Source of the DNA: Rhodopseudomonas sp.
Lineage (GTDB): Bacteria; Pseudomonadota; Alphaproteobacteria; Rhizobiales; Xanthobacteraceae
Assembly: GCF_013377015.1 (NCBI RefSeq)
Contig: NZ_JACABA010000003.1
Location: 343,510 to 407,509 of the forward strand
DNA: 64,000 nt
Direction: 5' to 3'
Shown: positions 43,356 through 52,138 of the stretch, piece after piece
Position numbering within the stretch: position 1 is the first letter of the stretch
How the letters are laid out: each line of letters starts with the position of its first letter
Notes under the pieces: generated by a model
Seen by the model: the letters and a program-made list of their open reading frames with translations, nothing else
Databases searched by the model: none
Told to the model about the DNA's origin: nothing
Translations under genes and position numbers: made by a program

Positions 43356-44603
43356 TTACGCCCGCCCCTTGGTGGGAATCTTGTTGAACGGCACGTCTTT
43401 GTCGACGCGAATGTCGCCGGGCAGGCCGAGCACGCGCTCGGCGATGATGTTGCGCAGGATCTCATCGGTGCCGCCCTCGACGCGGGTGGCCGGCGAGCGC
43501 AGCAGCATCGCCTGGAATCGTCCGGCAACCTCCGCATCCTCGGCTCCGGTCAGCATGCCGGCGGCGCCCTGCAGATCGAGCGCATAGGTCGCGACGTCCT
43601 GGATCATCGATCCTGCCACCAGCTTGCCGATCGAATTCTCCGGCCCCGGGCGTTCGCCCCGCGACAGCGCCGAGATCGCGCGGAAGCTGGTGTACTTCAA
43701 GCCGCTGGCGCGCACCGCCCAGCTCGCCAGCTTGCTGCGCACCGCGCGGTCGTCGATCGCGGGCCCGTCCTCCAGCATCAAATTGTTGCAGAACTCGAAC
43801 AGTTCCGGAAAGCCGGTGGCGACATTGGCGCCAATCGACATCCGCTCGTTCATCAGCGTGGTCAGCGACACGTTCCAGCCGTCGTTCACCGCGCCGAGCC
43901 GTTGGCTGTCCGGAATCCGCACGTCGGTGAAATACACCTCGTTGAAATCGGAATTGCCGTTGGCCTGCTTGATCGGCTTGATCTCGACGCCCTTGCTCCG
44001 CATGTCGAGGAAGAACATCGTCAGCCCCTTGTGCTTGGGCACAGTGGGATCGCTGCGGGTGATCAGGATGCCGTAGTCGGAATAATGCGCACCGGAGGTC
44101 CAGATCTTCTGGCCATTGATGATCCAATCGTCGCCATCGCGCTCCGCGCGGGTGCGCAGCCCGGCGACGTCGGATCCGCCGGCGGGTTCGGAAAACAACT
44201 GGCACCAGATGTTTTCGCCTGACGCCAGCGGCGGCAAATAGTGCCGCTTCTGTTCTTCCGTGGCGTAGGCCATCATGGTCGGCCCGCACATCCCCTGCCC
44301 GATGATGAAAAGCGCGCCGAGCTTGCCGAACACACCCTCTTCCTGTTGCCAGATCACCCGCTCGATCGGCGAGACGCCGCGGCCGCCATAGTCCTTCGGC
44401 CAGTGCGGCACCGCCCAGCCGGCTTCGGCCTTCTTCTTCTGCCAGGCCTTGGCGACATCGAGCACATTGGCGCCGTCGAGCTTGAGCCGGCCGAGCGAAG
44501 CCTTCTTCAGCTCGGCTTCATACTGCTTCGGCGCGTTGGCGGCGATCCAGGCCCGCGCCTTGGCGCGGAACTCGGCTTCCTGCGGGGTGTCGTCGAAATT
44601 CAT
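43356..44603 (-). CDS. acyl-CoA dehydrogenase (tandem copy 2)
   Basis: A 415-residue paralogue of the neighbouring gene, of identical length and with near-identical blocks (CQLFSEPAGGSDVAGLRTRAE, SQRLGAVNDGWNVSLTTLMNERMSIG, NIIAERVLGLPGDIRVDKD). The ATG at 44603 is chosen; the open frame runs upstream into a palindromic repeat. The pair is an obvious tandem duplication whose products may form a hetero-oligomer with each other or with the third dehydrogenase, or act on different chain lengths. Confidence 0.94.
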   Translation of the reverse strand: MNFDDTPQEAEFRAKARAWIAANAPKQYEAELKKASLGRLKLDGANVLDVAKAWQKKKAEAGWAVPHWPKDYGGRGVSPIERVIWQQEEGVFGKLGALFIIGQGMCGPTMMAYATEEQKRHYLPPLASGENIWCQLFSEPAGGSDVAGLRTRAERDGDDWIINGQKIWTSGAHYSDYGILITRSDPTVPKHKGLTMFFLDMRSKGVEIKPIKQANGNSDFNEVYFTDVRIPDSQRLGAVNDGWNVSLTTLMNERMSIGANVATGFPELFEFCNNLMLEDGPAIDDRAVRSKLASWAVRASGLKYTSFRAISALSRGERPGPENSIGKLVAGSMIQDVATYALDLQGAAGMLTGAEDAEVAGRFQAMLLRSPATRVEGGTDEILRNIIAERVLGLPGDIRVDKDVPFNKIPTKGRA

Positions 44604-44639
44604 CTGGTCGGCCTGTCTGTGATCTTGCACGCTCTGTTG

Positions 44640-44737
44640 TCCCTCATGGTGAGGAGCGCGCCCTGGCGCGCGTCTCGAACCATGAGGCCGCCTCATCCTA
44701 CGAGACGCCGCGCGTCGCGCGGCTCCTCAGGATGAGG
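44640..44737. repeat. interspersed palindromic repeat, type C (copy 3)
   Basis: It begins TCCCTCATGGTGAGGAGCGC and ends CTCCTCAGGATGAGG. It ends directly at the stop codon of the next dehydrogenase gene (44738) and fills the gap to the tandem pair. Confidence 0.88.
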
Positions 44738-45865
44738 CTAAGCCGCGTTCTTCTTGCGCATCCGGTCGATCAAGGTGTCTTCCCAATAGGACAGGCTGCC
44801 GAGCGACAGCGCCAGCGCGTTGGAGCGCCGATAGTACAGATGGCAGTCGAACTCCCAGGTGAAGCCCATGCCGCCATGGACCTGGATGTTGTTCTTGGAG
44901 CAATGCTGGAACGCCTGGGTCGCGCTGATCCGCGCCGCCGCCGCCGCTTCCGGCAATTCCGAAGCGTTGGTCGAAAGCGCCCAGGCCCCGTAGTAGCAAT
45001 TCGAGCGCGCTAGCGTGGCCGAGACATACATGTCGGCGAGCAGGTGCTTGACCGCCTGGAAAGAGCCGATCGGCCGGCCGAAGGCGATGCGGTCGAGTGC
45101 GTAGTCGCGGCCCATCTCCAGCGCGCGGTCGGAACCGCCGACCTGTTCGAACGCGATCAGCACCGCGGCGCGGTCGAGCACGCGAGACAAAATGCTCCAG
45201 CCCTCATTGGCGGGGCCGAGCGGCTCGGCCTTGCAGTTCTTGAAGGTCAGTTCGGCCTGCTGGCGCGACGGATCGACATTCTGCAACGCTTTCGCCTCGA
45301 CGCCGCCGGCCTTCAGATCGACCAGGAACAGCGAGATGTCGGTCTCGCGCCCGCTCGACCCGGTGCGCGCCGCGACGATGGCGAAATCGGCGATCGCGCC
45401 GTCCGGTACCGGCTTCTTCACGCCGGTCAGCGTGCCGTTCGACGCCACCAGCTTGATTGCCTGCGGCGACGGATTGCCGGTGCCCTCGAACAGCGCCAGC
45501 GTGCCGATCGCTTCGCCCGACGAAATCGCCGGTAGCCATTTGCGCTTCTGCGCCTCGCTGCCCGCCAGCATCAACGCCTCTGCGGCCAGATACACAGTGG
45601 AGGCGAACGGCACCGGCGCCAGCGCGCGGCCGATCTCCTCGGCGATCACGCAGAGCTCGAGATGGCCCGCGCCGGCGCCGCCGAATTCCTCCGGGATCGC
45701 GACGCCGAGAAAGCCCATCTCGGCGAGGCCCTTCCACAATTCGCGGTCATAATCGGCGTTGCCCTCCAGCACCGCGCGCACCGCCTTCGGCGGGCATTTT
45801 TCGGCGAGAAACCGCCGGGCCTGATCGCGCAACTGCTTCTGGTCGTCGGAGAAATCGAAATTCAT
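44738..45865 (-). CDS. acyl-CoA dehydrogenase (third, 375 residues)
   Basis: A 375-residue acyl-CoA dehydrogenase of the shorter subgroup. The N-terminal domain starts MNFDFSDDQKQLRDQARRFL, with GFLGVAIPEEFGGAGAGHLEL, and the C-terminal helical domain has FGRPIGSFQAVKHLLADMYV and VHGGMGFTWEFDCHLYYRR. The usual middle-domain flavin segment is weak (LALFEGTGNP). Short and long dehydrogenases of this kind often form alpha2-beta2 complexes, so it may partner one of the two 415-residue proteins; this is inferred from family knowledge and position. Confidence 0.93.
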   Translation of the reverse strand: MNFDFSDDQKQLRDQARRFLAEKCPPKAVRAVLEGNADYDRELWKGLAEMGFLGVAIPEEFGGAGAGHLELCVIAEEIGRALAPVPFASTVYLAAEALMLAGSEAQKRKWLPAISSGEAIGTLALFEGTGNPSPQAIKLVASNGTLTGVKKPVPDGAIADFAIVAARTGSSGRETDISLFLVDLKAGGVEAKALQNVDPSRQQAELTFKNCKAEPLGPANEGWSILSRVLDRAAVLIAFEQVGGSDRALEMGRDYALDRIAFGRPIGSFQAVKHLLADMYVSATLARSNCYYGAWALSTNASELPEAAAAARISATQAFQHCSKNNIQVHGGMGFTWEFDCHLYYRRSNALALSLGSLSYWEDTLIDRMRKKNAA

Positions 45866-45911
45866 GGGCGTGTACTCGTGTTGATGTTGAAGGCTTGAAT
45901 ATTCGTATGTT

Positions 45912-47786
45912 TCACTGCAGCACCATCACGTCCTGATCCGGATGCTCGGCATAGAGCCGCGCGACCAGATCGGCGCGGCGCTCAAGGCCGGCGCGCTGGT
46001 TGATGTAGCCCTTGTCGGTGAGTTCGTTGCCGTCGATCGAGGCCGGCTCGGTCATCAGCATGACACGCGCGATCCGCATCGAGCTGGCACCTTCGGTCGC
46101 CGCGTTGTGCGCCTGCAAGCCGCTGCGGAGCGCCGCCAGCACCAAAGGATGCTTCACCACATCGTCGTAAGTCGCCTCCGGATCGCCGACGATCTGCCGG
46201 CACGCGTGCAGGTTCGGCCAGGCCAGCAGGCCGACGAAGGGGCGGTCCTGGCCCGCGACCAGCGCATCCTGGATCACCGGCGTGGCGGCGGCGATCGCGT
46301 CGGTGCGCAATGAGCCGACATGCACGAAGGTGCCGGTCATCAGCTTGAAATCCTCGACCACGCGACCGGCGAAGATGATGCCTTGCACCGGATCGTTGGG
46401 ATCGACGAACACGCCAGCATCGCCGATCTTGTAGAAACCCTCCTCATCGAACGCGGCTTCGGTGAGGTCTGGTCTTCCGAAATAGCCGGGCGTGACGTTG
46501 ACGCCGCGCAGCCGCAATTCGTATTTATCGCCGATCGGGATCATCTTGAGCTCGACGCCGGGGAACGGCAGCCCGATCAAGCCGACTCGCTCGGTGTCCC
46601 AATAGGTCCCGGTCGAGGTCGGCGCGGTCTCGGTCGAGCCGTAGCCGGTATAGAATACAATGCGTTCGCCGGTGGCGCGCACCGCCAGCGCCTGCATCCG
46701 GTCGAACAGATCGTCCGGCAGCCGCGCACCGCCATAGGCCATCAGGCCGAGATTCTTGAAGAAGCTGCGGCACAGCGCGTCGTCCTTCTCCATCGCCGCC
46801 GCCAGCGCCGCATAGCCGGCGGGCACATTGGCGTAGTAGGTCGGCGAAATTTCCTTGAGGTTGCGCAGCGTCTCGTCGATCAGGCCGGGCATCGGCCTTC
46901 CGTCGTCGATATACAGCGTGCCGCCTTCGATCAGCACCGGATTGAACAGCGCGTTGCCGCCCATGGTGTGGTTCCACGGCATCCAGTCGAGATAGGTCGC
47001 CTGCGGTGCGTTCGGATCGCGCGGCCGCACCTGCATCATCATCGCGGCGTTGGCGCACATCATCGCCTGAGTATTGATCACCGCCTTCGGCATCCCGGTC
47101 GAGCCAGAGGTGAACAGCAATTTGCCAACAGTGTCGGGGGTGATTCGCGCGATCGAGTCCGCGACCTCGCTGGTCACCGGCGTCGCAGCTAGATCGGCGA
47201 AGGCGATGCTGTCGATGCCGTCGACCGGGTTGGCGACATGCACCACGGTGACGCCGGTGAGATCGAGCGCGTGCAGCGCTTTCGCGAACGCCGTCGCATC
47301 CTGCACCAGCACCAACGCCGGTTTCACCAGATCGAACAGGTACTTCAATTTGACGTGGTCGTGGCTCATCAGCGAATAGGCCGGCGACACCGGCGCCGCC
47401 GGAATCCGCGCCTGCATCGCAGCCATCGTCATCAGCGCGTGCTCGATCGAATTGCCCGACAGGATCGCCACCGGCCGGCCGGGCGGCAGCTTGAGATCGA
47501 GGATGCCCTGGGTCAGCGCGTCGACGGTGCGTTTGGCCTCGCCATAGCTGAGCTTGCGCCATTGCCGCTCGGCGCCGGTGCGCTGCGCCAGCCAAGTCCG
47601 CTCCGGTCGCTCCACCGCCCACCGCGCCAGCGCGGCCGGGATATGCGGCTCGTAATCCTTCAGCGGGAAATTCGATTTCAGCACGATCACGCCATCGGGG
47701 CGGCGTTCGACGGCGATGTCGCGCGGCAGCCAGTCGATCTTGCGAAAGGCGGGTTTTTCCAGCACGGCGGCGGCGCTTGGACTCAT
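45912..47786 (-). CDS. feruloyl-CoA-synthase-like acyl-CoA ligase
   Basis: A 624-residue AMP-forming ligase. The P-loop is LLFTSGSTGMPKAVINTQ, the adenine motif FYTGYGSTETAPTSTG, and the hinge region EEGFYKIGDAGVFVD. The overall pattern (KIDWLPRDIAVERRPDGVI at the N-terminus, WMPWNHTMGGNALF) is that of feruloyl-CoA synthases rather than general fatty-acyl ligases. It activates an aryl- or aryl-propenoate-type acid to its CoA ester. CGGGAGACGCC precedes the ATG. It lies inside the operon that encodes the matching beta-oxidation enzymes. Substrate specificity is not certain. Confidence 0.88.
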   Translation of the reverse strand: MSPSAAAVLEKPAFRKIDWLPRDIAVERRPDGVIVLKSNFPLKDYEPHIPAALARWAVERPERTWLAQRTGAERQWRKLSYGEAKRTVDALTQGILDLKLPPGRPVAILSGNSIEHALMTMAAMQARIPAAPVSPAYSLMSHDHVKLKYLFDLVKPALVLVQDATAFAKALHALDLTGVTVVHVANPVDGIDSIAFADLAATPVTSEVADSIARITPDTVGKLLFTSGSTGMPKAVINTQAMMCANAAMMMQVRPRDPNAPQATYLDWMPWNHTMGGNALFNPVLIEGGTLYIDDGRPMPGLIDETLRNLKEISPTYYANVPAGYAALAAAMEKDDALCRSFFKNLGLMAYGGARLPDDLFDRMQALAVRATGERIVFYTGYGSTETAPTSTGTYWDTERVGLIGLPFPGVELKMIPIGDKYELRLRGVNVTPGYFGRPDLTEAAFDEEGFYKIGDAGVFVDPNDPVQGIIFAGRVVEDFKLMTGTFVHVGSLRTDAIAAATPVIQDALVAGQDRPFVGLLAWPNLHACRQIVGDPEATYDDVVKHPLVLAALRSGLQAHNAATEGASSMRIARVMLMTEPASIDGNELTDKGYINQRAGLERRADLVARLYAEHPDQDVMVLQ

Positions 47787-47840
47787 CTGGCGTCTCCCGT
47801 TGTCGCGGTCTCTTCTCGGACCGATCGAAATCTTCTGGTT

Positions 47841-48647
47841 CTAGCGTCGAATATAGACCGGCTTGCGCTTTTCCAGAAACGCGCTGATGCCCTCGTCGAA
47901 ATCCTCCGAGCGCGAGCACAGCACCTGGTTGCGGTCTTCCAGCGCAATCACCTGCTCGATCGATCCCGCATCGACCGCCATGTTGAGGCATTCCTTCGAT
48001 AGCCGCAGCCCGATCGGCGACGCCGCCAGCATCGCGTCGATGAAGGGTGCGGCGGCCTCGTCGAGCTGGTCGTCCTCGACCAGCTCTGAGACCAGCCCGA
48101 CCATCAGCGCGCGTTCGGCGCCGATGAAGCGGCCGGTCAGGATCAGTTCGGACGCCACCGAGACACCGACCAGCCGTGGCAGGAAATAGCTGGTGCCGAT
48201 GTCGCAGCCGCCGAGACCCAATTTGATGAAGGCGCAGTTCATCCGCGCCGAGCGCCCGGCGATGCGGATGTCCGCCGCCAGCGCCAGCGCGAAGCCGCCG
48301 CCGGCCGCGGCGCCATGCACCAAGGCGATGATCGGCTGTGGGCAGCGCCGCATCAGCATCACGATGTCGGCGATCCGCCGCTGGGAGTCCAAAGATTCGG
48401 TGACGCCCGGCGGCTCCTGCCGGGTGGCGCGGCGCGCCATCGCCTCCTTGAGGTCGAGGCCGGCGCAGAAATTCTTGCCGGCGCCCTTCAGTACGACGAT
48501 GCGGGTATCGCGATTGCGCTGCAACTGGCCGAAGTAAACGTTCAATGCGTCGATCAGTTCGGGATTGAGCGCATTCAGGCTGTCGGGTCGATTCAGCGTC
48601 ACCCAATCGACGCCGTCGGCGTGGTCGATCAGCAGCGGTTGGGTCAC
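47841..48647 (-). CDS. enoyl-CoA hydratase/isomerase-family protein
   Basis: A 268-residue crotonase-fold protein with oxyanion-hole segments GAGKNFCAGLDLKEAM and VHGAAAGGGFALALAADIRIA, then KLGLGGCDIGTSYFLPRLVG. The start is GTG at 48647 because GGGAG lies 9 nt upstream; the open frame extends into a hairpin. It sits between the SDR dehydrogenase and ligase genes and would hydrate the enoyl-CoA made by the acyl-CoA dehydrogenases. Confidence 0.92.
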   Translation of the reverse strand: MTQPLLIDHADGVDWVTLNRPDSLNALNPELIDALNVYFGQLQRNRDTRIVVLKGAGKNFCAGLDLKEAMARRATRQEPPGVTESLDSQRRIADIVMLMRRCPQPIIALVHGAAAGGGFALALAADIRIAGRSARMNCAFIKLGLGGCDIGTSYFLPRLVGVSVASELILTGRFIGAERALMVGLVSELVEDDQLDEAAAPFIDAMLAASPIGLRLSKECLNMAVDAGSIEQVIALEDRNQVLCSRSEDFDEGISAFLEKRKPVYIRR

Positions 48648-48704
48648 GCACGCTCTCCCGGACTTTTGTTGTTCGTCCCGCCGGTGGCGGCGGTTGGTGT
48701 TGCA

Positions 48705-48727
48705 CCCTCTCCCACGAGGGGAGAGGG
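48705..48727. repeat. short palindrome between SDR and hydratase genes (type D)
   Basis: CCCTCTCCCACGAGGGGAGAGGG folds into an imperfect hairpin in the gap between the SDR gene and the hydratase gene. Confidence 0.7.
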
Positions 48728-48745
48728 GCAAATCGCTTCGGAGAA

Positions 48746-49504
48746 CTACCGCGGCGCCATGCGGATGGCGCCGTCGAGCCGGATCGTCTCGCCGTTCAGC
48801 ATTGGGTTCTCGACGATCTGCACCGCCAGCATGGCGTATTCGCTGGGATCGCCGAGCCGCGCCGGATGCGGCACCTGGGCGCCGAGGCTCTTTTGCGCTT
48901 CTTCGGACAAGCCCATCAGCAGCGGAGTCAGGAACAGGCCCGGCGCGATGGTCATGACGCGGATCTTCATCGAGGCGAGATCGCGCGCCACCGGAAGCGT
49001 CATGCCGACGATGCCGCCCTTCGAGGCCGAATAGCCGGCCTGGCCGATCTGGCCGTCATAGGCCGCGACGCTGGCGGTGTTGATGATGACGCCGCGTTCC
49101 TCGCCGATGGTCGGCGCGTTCTGCATGCGCTCGGCGACGAGGCGAATGCAGTTGAAGGTGCCGATCAGGTTGACCTTGATGATGCGGGAGAAGTGATCGA
49201 GCGGATAGGCGCCCTGCTTGCCGACGGTCTTGATCGCGCCGCCGATGCCGGCGCAATTGACCAGCACGCGAATCGTGCCGTTGGCGGCCTCGGCCTTTTC
49301 GATCGCGGCCTTGACTGGGGCTTCCTCGGAAACGTCGCCGACGCAGGCCACGCCGTTGATCTCGGCGGCCACCTTCTCGGCATTGTCCTTGTTCATGTCG
49401 AGCACGGCGACCTTGGCGCCCTTGGCAGCCATCGCGCGCGCGGTCGCGGCGCCGAGCCCCGACCCTCCGCCGGTGACGAGAACGGAGACGTCTTTCAACT
49501 GCAT
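48746..49504 (-). CDS. short-chain 3-hydroxyacyl-CoA dehydrogenase (SDR, HSD10-like)
   Basis: A 252-residue short-chain dehydrogenase. The cofactor motif is TGGGSGLG, with NCAG, catalytic Tyr and Lys in YSASKGG, and DMNKDN after strand 2, where Asp favours NAD(H). The pattern [35 protein letters not shown] is typical of type II 3-hydroxyacyl-CoA dehydrogenases. It would oxidise the hydroxyacyl-CoA for the thiolase encoded divergently. The ribosome site AAGGAAAGGG lies within the last unit of a degenerate repeat array upstream. Confidence 0.92.
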   Translation of the reverse strand: MQLKDVSVLVTGGGSGLGAATARAMAAKGAKVAVLDMNKDNAEKVAAEINGVACVGDVSEEAPVKAAIEKAEAANGTIRVLVNCAGIGGAIKTVGKQGAYPLDHFSRIIKVNLIGTFNCIRLVAERMQNAPTIGEERGVIINTASVAAYDGQIGQAGYSASKGGIVGMTLPVARDLASMKIRVMTIAPGLFLTPLLMGLSEEAQKSLGAQVPHPARLGDPSEYAMLAVQIVENPMLNGETIRLDGAIRMAPR

Positions 49505-49929
49505 TGTACAATCCCTTTCCTTGGGCGTTTTCGCTTGTTCTTGAAACTGGTGCTCAAGTCGGCGCTGTTGCCGGTTCTTGAAGCCGTGTTCGCTGGCCGA
49601 ACCTTACAGCAGATCCTTGGGCGTTTCCCGATGGTTTTTGGTCTTAAAACTGGTCCTTGAGCGTTTCCCCGGTGTTCCGGGTTGTTGTTTAATCCGATTC
49701 TCAAACCAATCCTTGGGCGCTTCCTGATATTTTCTTGTTGAGCTCAGTCAGTCCTTGGGCATCGCCTGAAGTTTCTTTCGCCTGCCTCTTGCGGGCAGGT
49801 CCAAAACTGGTCCTTGGACGTTTCTTGTTATTGTTCGGAATTATCCTTGGGCGTTTCCCGGTATTTTCTTGTTGAGCCTTCGCGTCTTCAGTTGTCCTTG
49901 GGCCGTTTCTTCTTCTTGTTATTCCTGCA
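49505..49929. repeat. degenerate repeat array between TetR and SDR genes
   Basis: A 425-bp gap built largely from about eight copies of a core close to TCCTTGGGCGTTTCC (plus-strand reading) at 49518, 49614, 49654, 49710, 49752, 49811, 49844 and 49895, at irregular 33-96 bp spacing. Two longer units match over about 34 bp (49710-49743 and 49844-49877, both ending TATTTTCTTGTTGAGC). Read on the minus strand each core contains AAGGA, and the last copy supplies the ribosome site of the SDR gene. Short minus-strand frames through it give recurring KRPR or (S/N)AQG peptides but no convincing protein. Confidence 0.8.
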
Positions 49930-50625
49930 TCATCCGGCGGTCGCTGGCTTCGGCAGCAACAGGCCGCCGAGGATGAGTTGGTCCATGTGCGCGATATAAT
50001 CGCGGCAGACTTCATCGGTGATCGGCCCGACGCCGACCGCGCGCGACATCGCGTGCCGTCCGAAAAACAGGTGATCGCAGGCGCCGATCAGGCTGGTGTA
50101 GAACAGCACCGGGTCGACCGGGCGGAACTCGCCGGCCGCCACGCCTTCCTCCAGCAGCCGGCGATGGAATTCGAGCAGCGGTCCGACGAAGAATTTCGAC
50201 ACTTCATCGGCGGCCTCTTCGCTGCTTTCGTGCAGCAGATAGTGGATCAGCCGGTTCATATAGGGGAACTGATAATACGCCTTGATGATGCCGGCGATGT
50301 GCAGCTTCAGCTTGGCGGTCGACGAGATCGGCTGCGCCAGCAGATAATTGAGCTGGGCGGTCTCGTTGGCGGCGTCGTGCGCCAGCAGCGCCAGCAGCAG
50401 GCCTTCCTTGTTGCCGAAATGATATTTCACCAACGCGGCGTTGACGCCGGACTTCTGCGCGATGTCGGCAAGCGAGATCTCGATCGAATTGTGTTCGATC
50501 ATGAGTTCGCCGGCCGCCACCAACAGTTTGTCGGCGGTCTGGTTCTTGCCGGCCGGGACCCGGACCGCTGACGAGAGGTTCAAATGCGCTGCCATCGGCG
50601 TCGCAGATAGCGCATGGCCGGCCAT
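49930..50625 (-). CDS. TetR-family transcriptional regulator
   Basis: A regulator of about 231 residues. The N-terminal HTH is KLLVAAGELMIEHNSIEISLADIAQKSGVNAALVKYHFGNKEGLLLALL; the C-terminal ligand domain is helical with many aromatic residues (IIKAYYQFPYMNRLIHYLLHESSEEAADEV). The start is uncertain: ATG 50625 is used, ATG 50595 is possible, and neither has a clear ribosome site. It is divergent from the thiolase gene and heads the acyl-CoA catabolic arm, so it probably represses both and responds to an acyl-CoA. Confidence 0.9.
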   Translation of the reverse strand: MAGHALSATPMAAHLNLSSAVRVPAGKNQTADKLLVAAGELMIEHNSIEISLADIAQKSGVNAALVKYHFGNKEGLLLALLAHDAANETAQLNYLLAQPISSTAKLKLHIAGIIKAYYQFPYMNRLIHYLLHESSEEAADEVSKFFVGPLLEFHRRLLEEGVAAGEFRPVDPVLFYTSLIGACDHLFFGRHAMSRAVGVGPITDEVCRDYIAHMDQLILGGLLLPKPATAG

Positions 50626-50635
50626 CACTCAAGGG

Positions 50636-50657
50636 TTTAATTGATTGATTGACTAAA
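50636..50657. promoter_or_regulatory. candidate TetR operator
   Basis: TTTAATTGATTGATTGACTAAA is an AT-rich, partly palindromic stretch (outer TTTA/TAAA) with three tandem TTGA-type units, between the TetR and thiolase genes. Repressors of fatty- or aromatic-acyl-CoA genes bind such sites next to their own gene. The assignment is by position and symmetry only. Confidence 0.45.
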
Positions 50658-50726
50658 TCCTGCCCCGTCCCTTAAATCCGACGCATCCGCCTACCAGCAA
50701 ATCACAGAAAAACCGGGAGAACGCTC

Positions 50727-51899
50727 ATGGCTGAGGCCTATATCGTCGCCGCCGCACGGACCGCCGGCGGCCGCAAGGGAGGCCGGCTCGCTGGCTGGCA
50801 TCCGGCCGATCTCGCAGCCTCGGTGCTCGATGCCCTGGTGGAGCGTTCCGGCGCCAATCCTGACCAAATCGAGGACGTCATCATGGGCTGCGTCAGCCAA
50901 GGTGGCGAACAGTCGGTGAACATCGCCCGCAACGCGGTGCTGGCGTCAAAGCTGCCGGAAAGCGTTCCCGGAACCTCGATCGACCGGCAGTGCGGCTCGT
51001 CGCAGCAGGCGCTGCATTTCGCCGCCCAGGCGGTGATGTCTGGCAGCATGGACATCGTGATCGCGTCGGGCGTCGAGAGCATGACAAGGGTGCCGATGGG
51101 CTCGCCCAGCATCCTCGCCGCCAAGGCCGGGCTCGGCAGCTACAAGAGCCCGCATATGGAGCAGCGTTACCCCAATATCCAGTTCAGTCAGTTCACCGGC
51201 GCGGAAATGATGGCGGAGAAATACGGGCTGACCAAAGACGAACTCGACCAGTTCGCCTATCAGAGCCATCAGCGCGCGATCGCGGCGACGCAGGGCGGCC
51301 GGTTCAAGGACGAAATCATTCCGCTGCAGATCACCCGCGCCGACGGCTCGACCGACACCCATCAGATCGACGAAGGCATTCGGTTCGACGCCACGCTCGA
51401 CGGCATCCGCGGCGTCAAGCTGATCCAGGAAGGCGGCCGGCTTTCGGCCGCCTCCGCCAGCCAGATCTGCGATGGCGCCTCCGGCGTCCTGGTGGTCAAT
51501 GAGCGCGGGCTGAAGCAACTCGGCATCAAGCCGATGGCGCGGATCCATCACATGACCATGATGGGCGGCGATCCGGTGATCATGCTGGAAGCGCCGCTGC
51601 CGGCTACCGAACGCGCGCTGCAGAAGGCCGGGATGAAGATCGACGACATCGACCTGTTCGAGGTCAACGAGGCCTTCGCCTCGGTGCCGGCCGCGTGGCT
51701 GAAGGCCACCGGCGCGGATCCCGCGCGGCTCAACGTCAATGGCGGCGCCATCGCGCTCGGCCATCCGCTCGGCGGCTCCGGCACCAAGCTGATGACCACG
51801 CTGGTGCACGCGCTGCAGCAGAGCGGCAAGCGCTACGGCCTGCAGACCATGTGCGAAGGCGGCGGCATGGCCAACGTCACCATCGTCGAGCGGCTCTGA
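50727..51899 (+). CDS. acetyl-CoA acyltransferase (thiolase)
   Basis: A 390-residue thiolase with an intact active site: nucleophile Cys89 (DRQCGSSQQAL), His346 (GGAIALGHPLGGSG) and Cys376 (MCEGGGMAN). It cleaves a 3-oxoacyl-CoA to acetyl-CoA and a shortened acyl-CoA. GGGAGAACGCTC precedes the ATG. It is the first gene of the plus-strand arm and is divergent from the TetR gene. Confidence 0.95.
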   Translation: MAEAYIVAAARTAGGRKGGRLAGWHPADLAASVLDALVERSGANPDQIEDVIMGCVSQGGEQSVNIARNAVLASKLPESVPGTSIDRQCGSSQQALHFAAQAVMSGSMDIVIASGVESMTRVPMGSPSILAAKAGLGSYKSPHMEQRYPNIQFSQFTGAEMMAEKYGLTKDELDQFAYQSHQRAIAATQGGRFKDEIIPLQITRADGSTDTHQIDEGIRFDATLDGIRGVKLIQEGGRLSAASASQICDGASGVLVVNERGLKQLGIKPMARIHHMTMMGGDPVIMLEAPLPATERALQKAGMKIDDIDLFEVNEAFASVPAAWLKATGADPARLNVNGGAIALGHPLGGSGTKLMTTLVHALQQSGKRYGLQTMCEGGGMANVTIVERL

Positions 51900-51909
51900 C
51901 GCACGATAT

Positions 51910-52011
51910 CCTCATCCTGAGGAGCGCGCGTTTGCGCGCGTCTCGAAGGATGGGGCCGATCATCCTCATGGTTCGAGACGCGCGCCAGCTGGCGCGCTGC
52001 TCGCCATGAGG
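51910..52011. repeat. interspersed palindromic repeat, type C (copy 4, inverted)
   Basis: It begins CCTCATCCTGAGGAGCGCGC, passes through CATCCTCATGGTTCGAGACG and ends CTCGCCATGAGG, in the opposite orientation to the other copies. It lies between the thiolase and ligase genes. Confidence 0.85.
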
Positions 52012-52138
52012 CGCAGATTGTGCCGCGGGCTCCTTTAAGGTATCGCGGGGCGGGTTGAGCGCTACGCCACCATCCAGCAAAATCACCAACGACAAATCGA
52101 GCGGACCAATCCGCCTTCATCGCCCAAGAGGAACGCCC

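Noticed and set aside
49518-49909. Repeat array considered as a CRISPR array
   Set aside because: The repeated cores are only about 15 bp, diverged from one another, and spaced irregularly (33-96 bp), and no cas gene is in the window.
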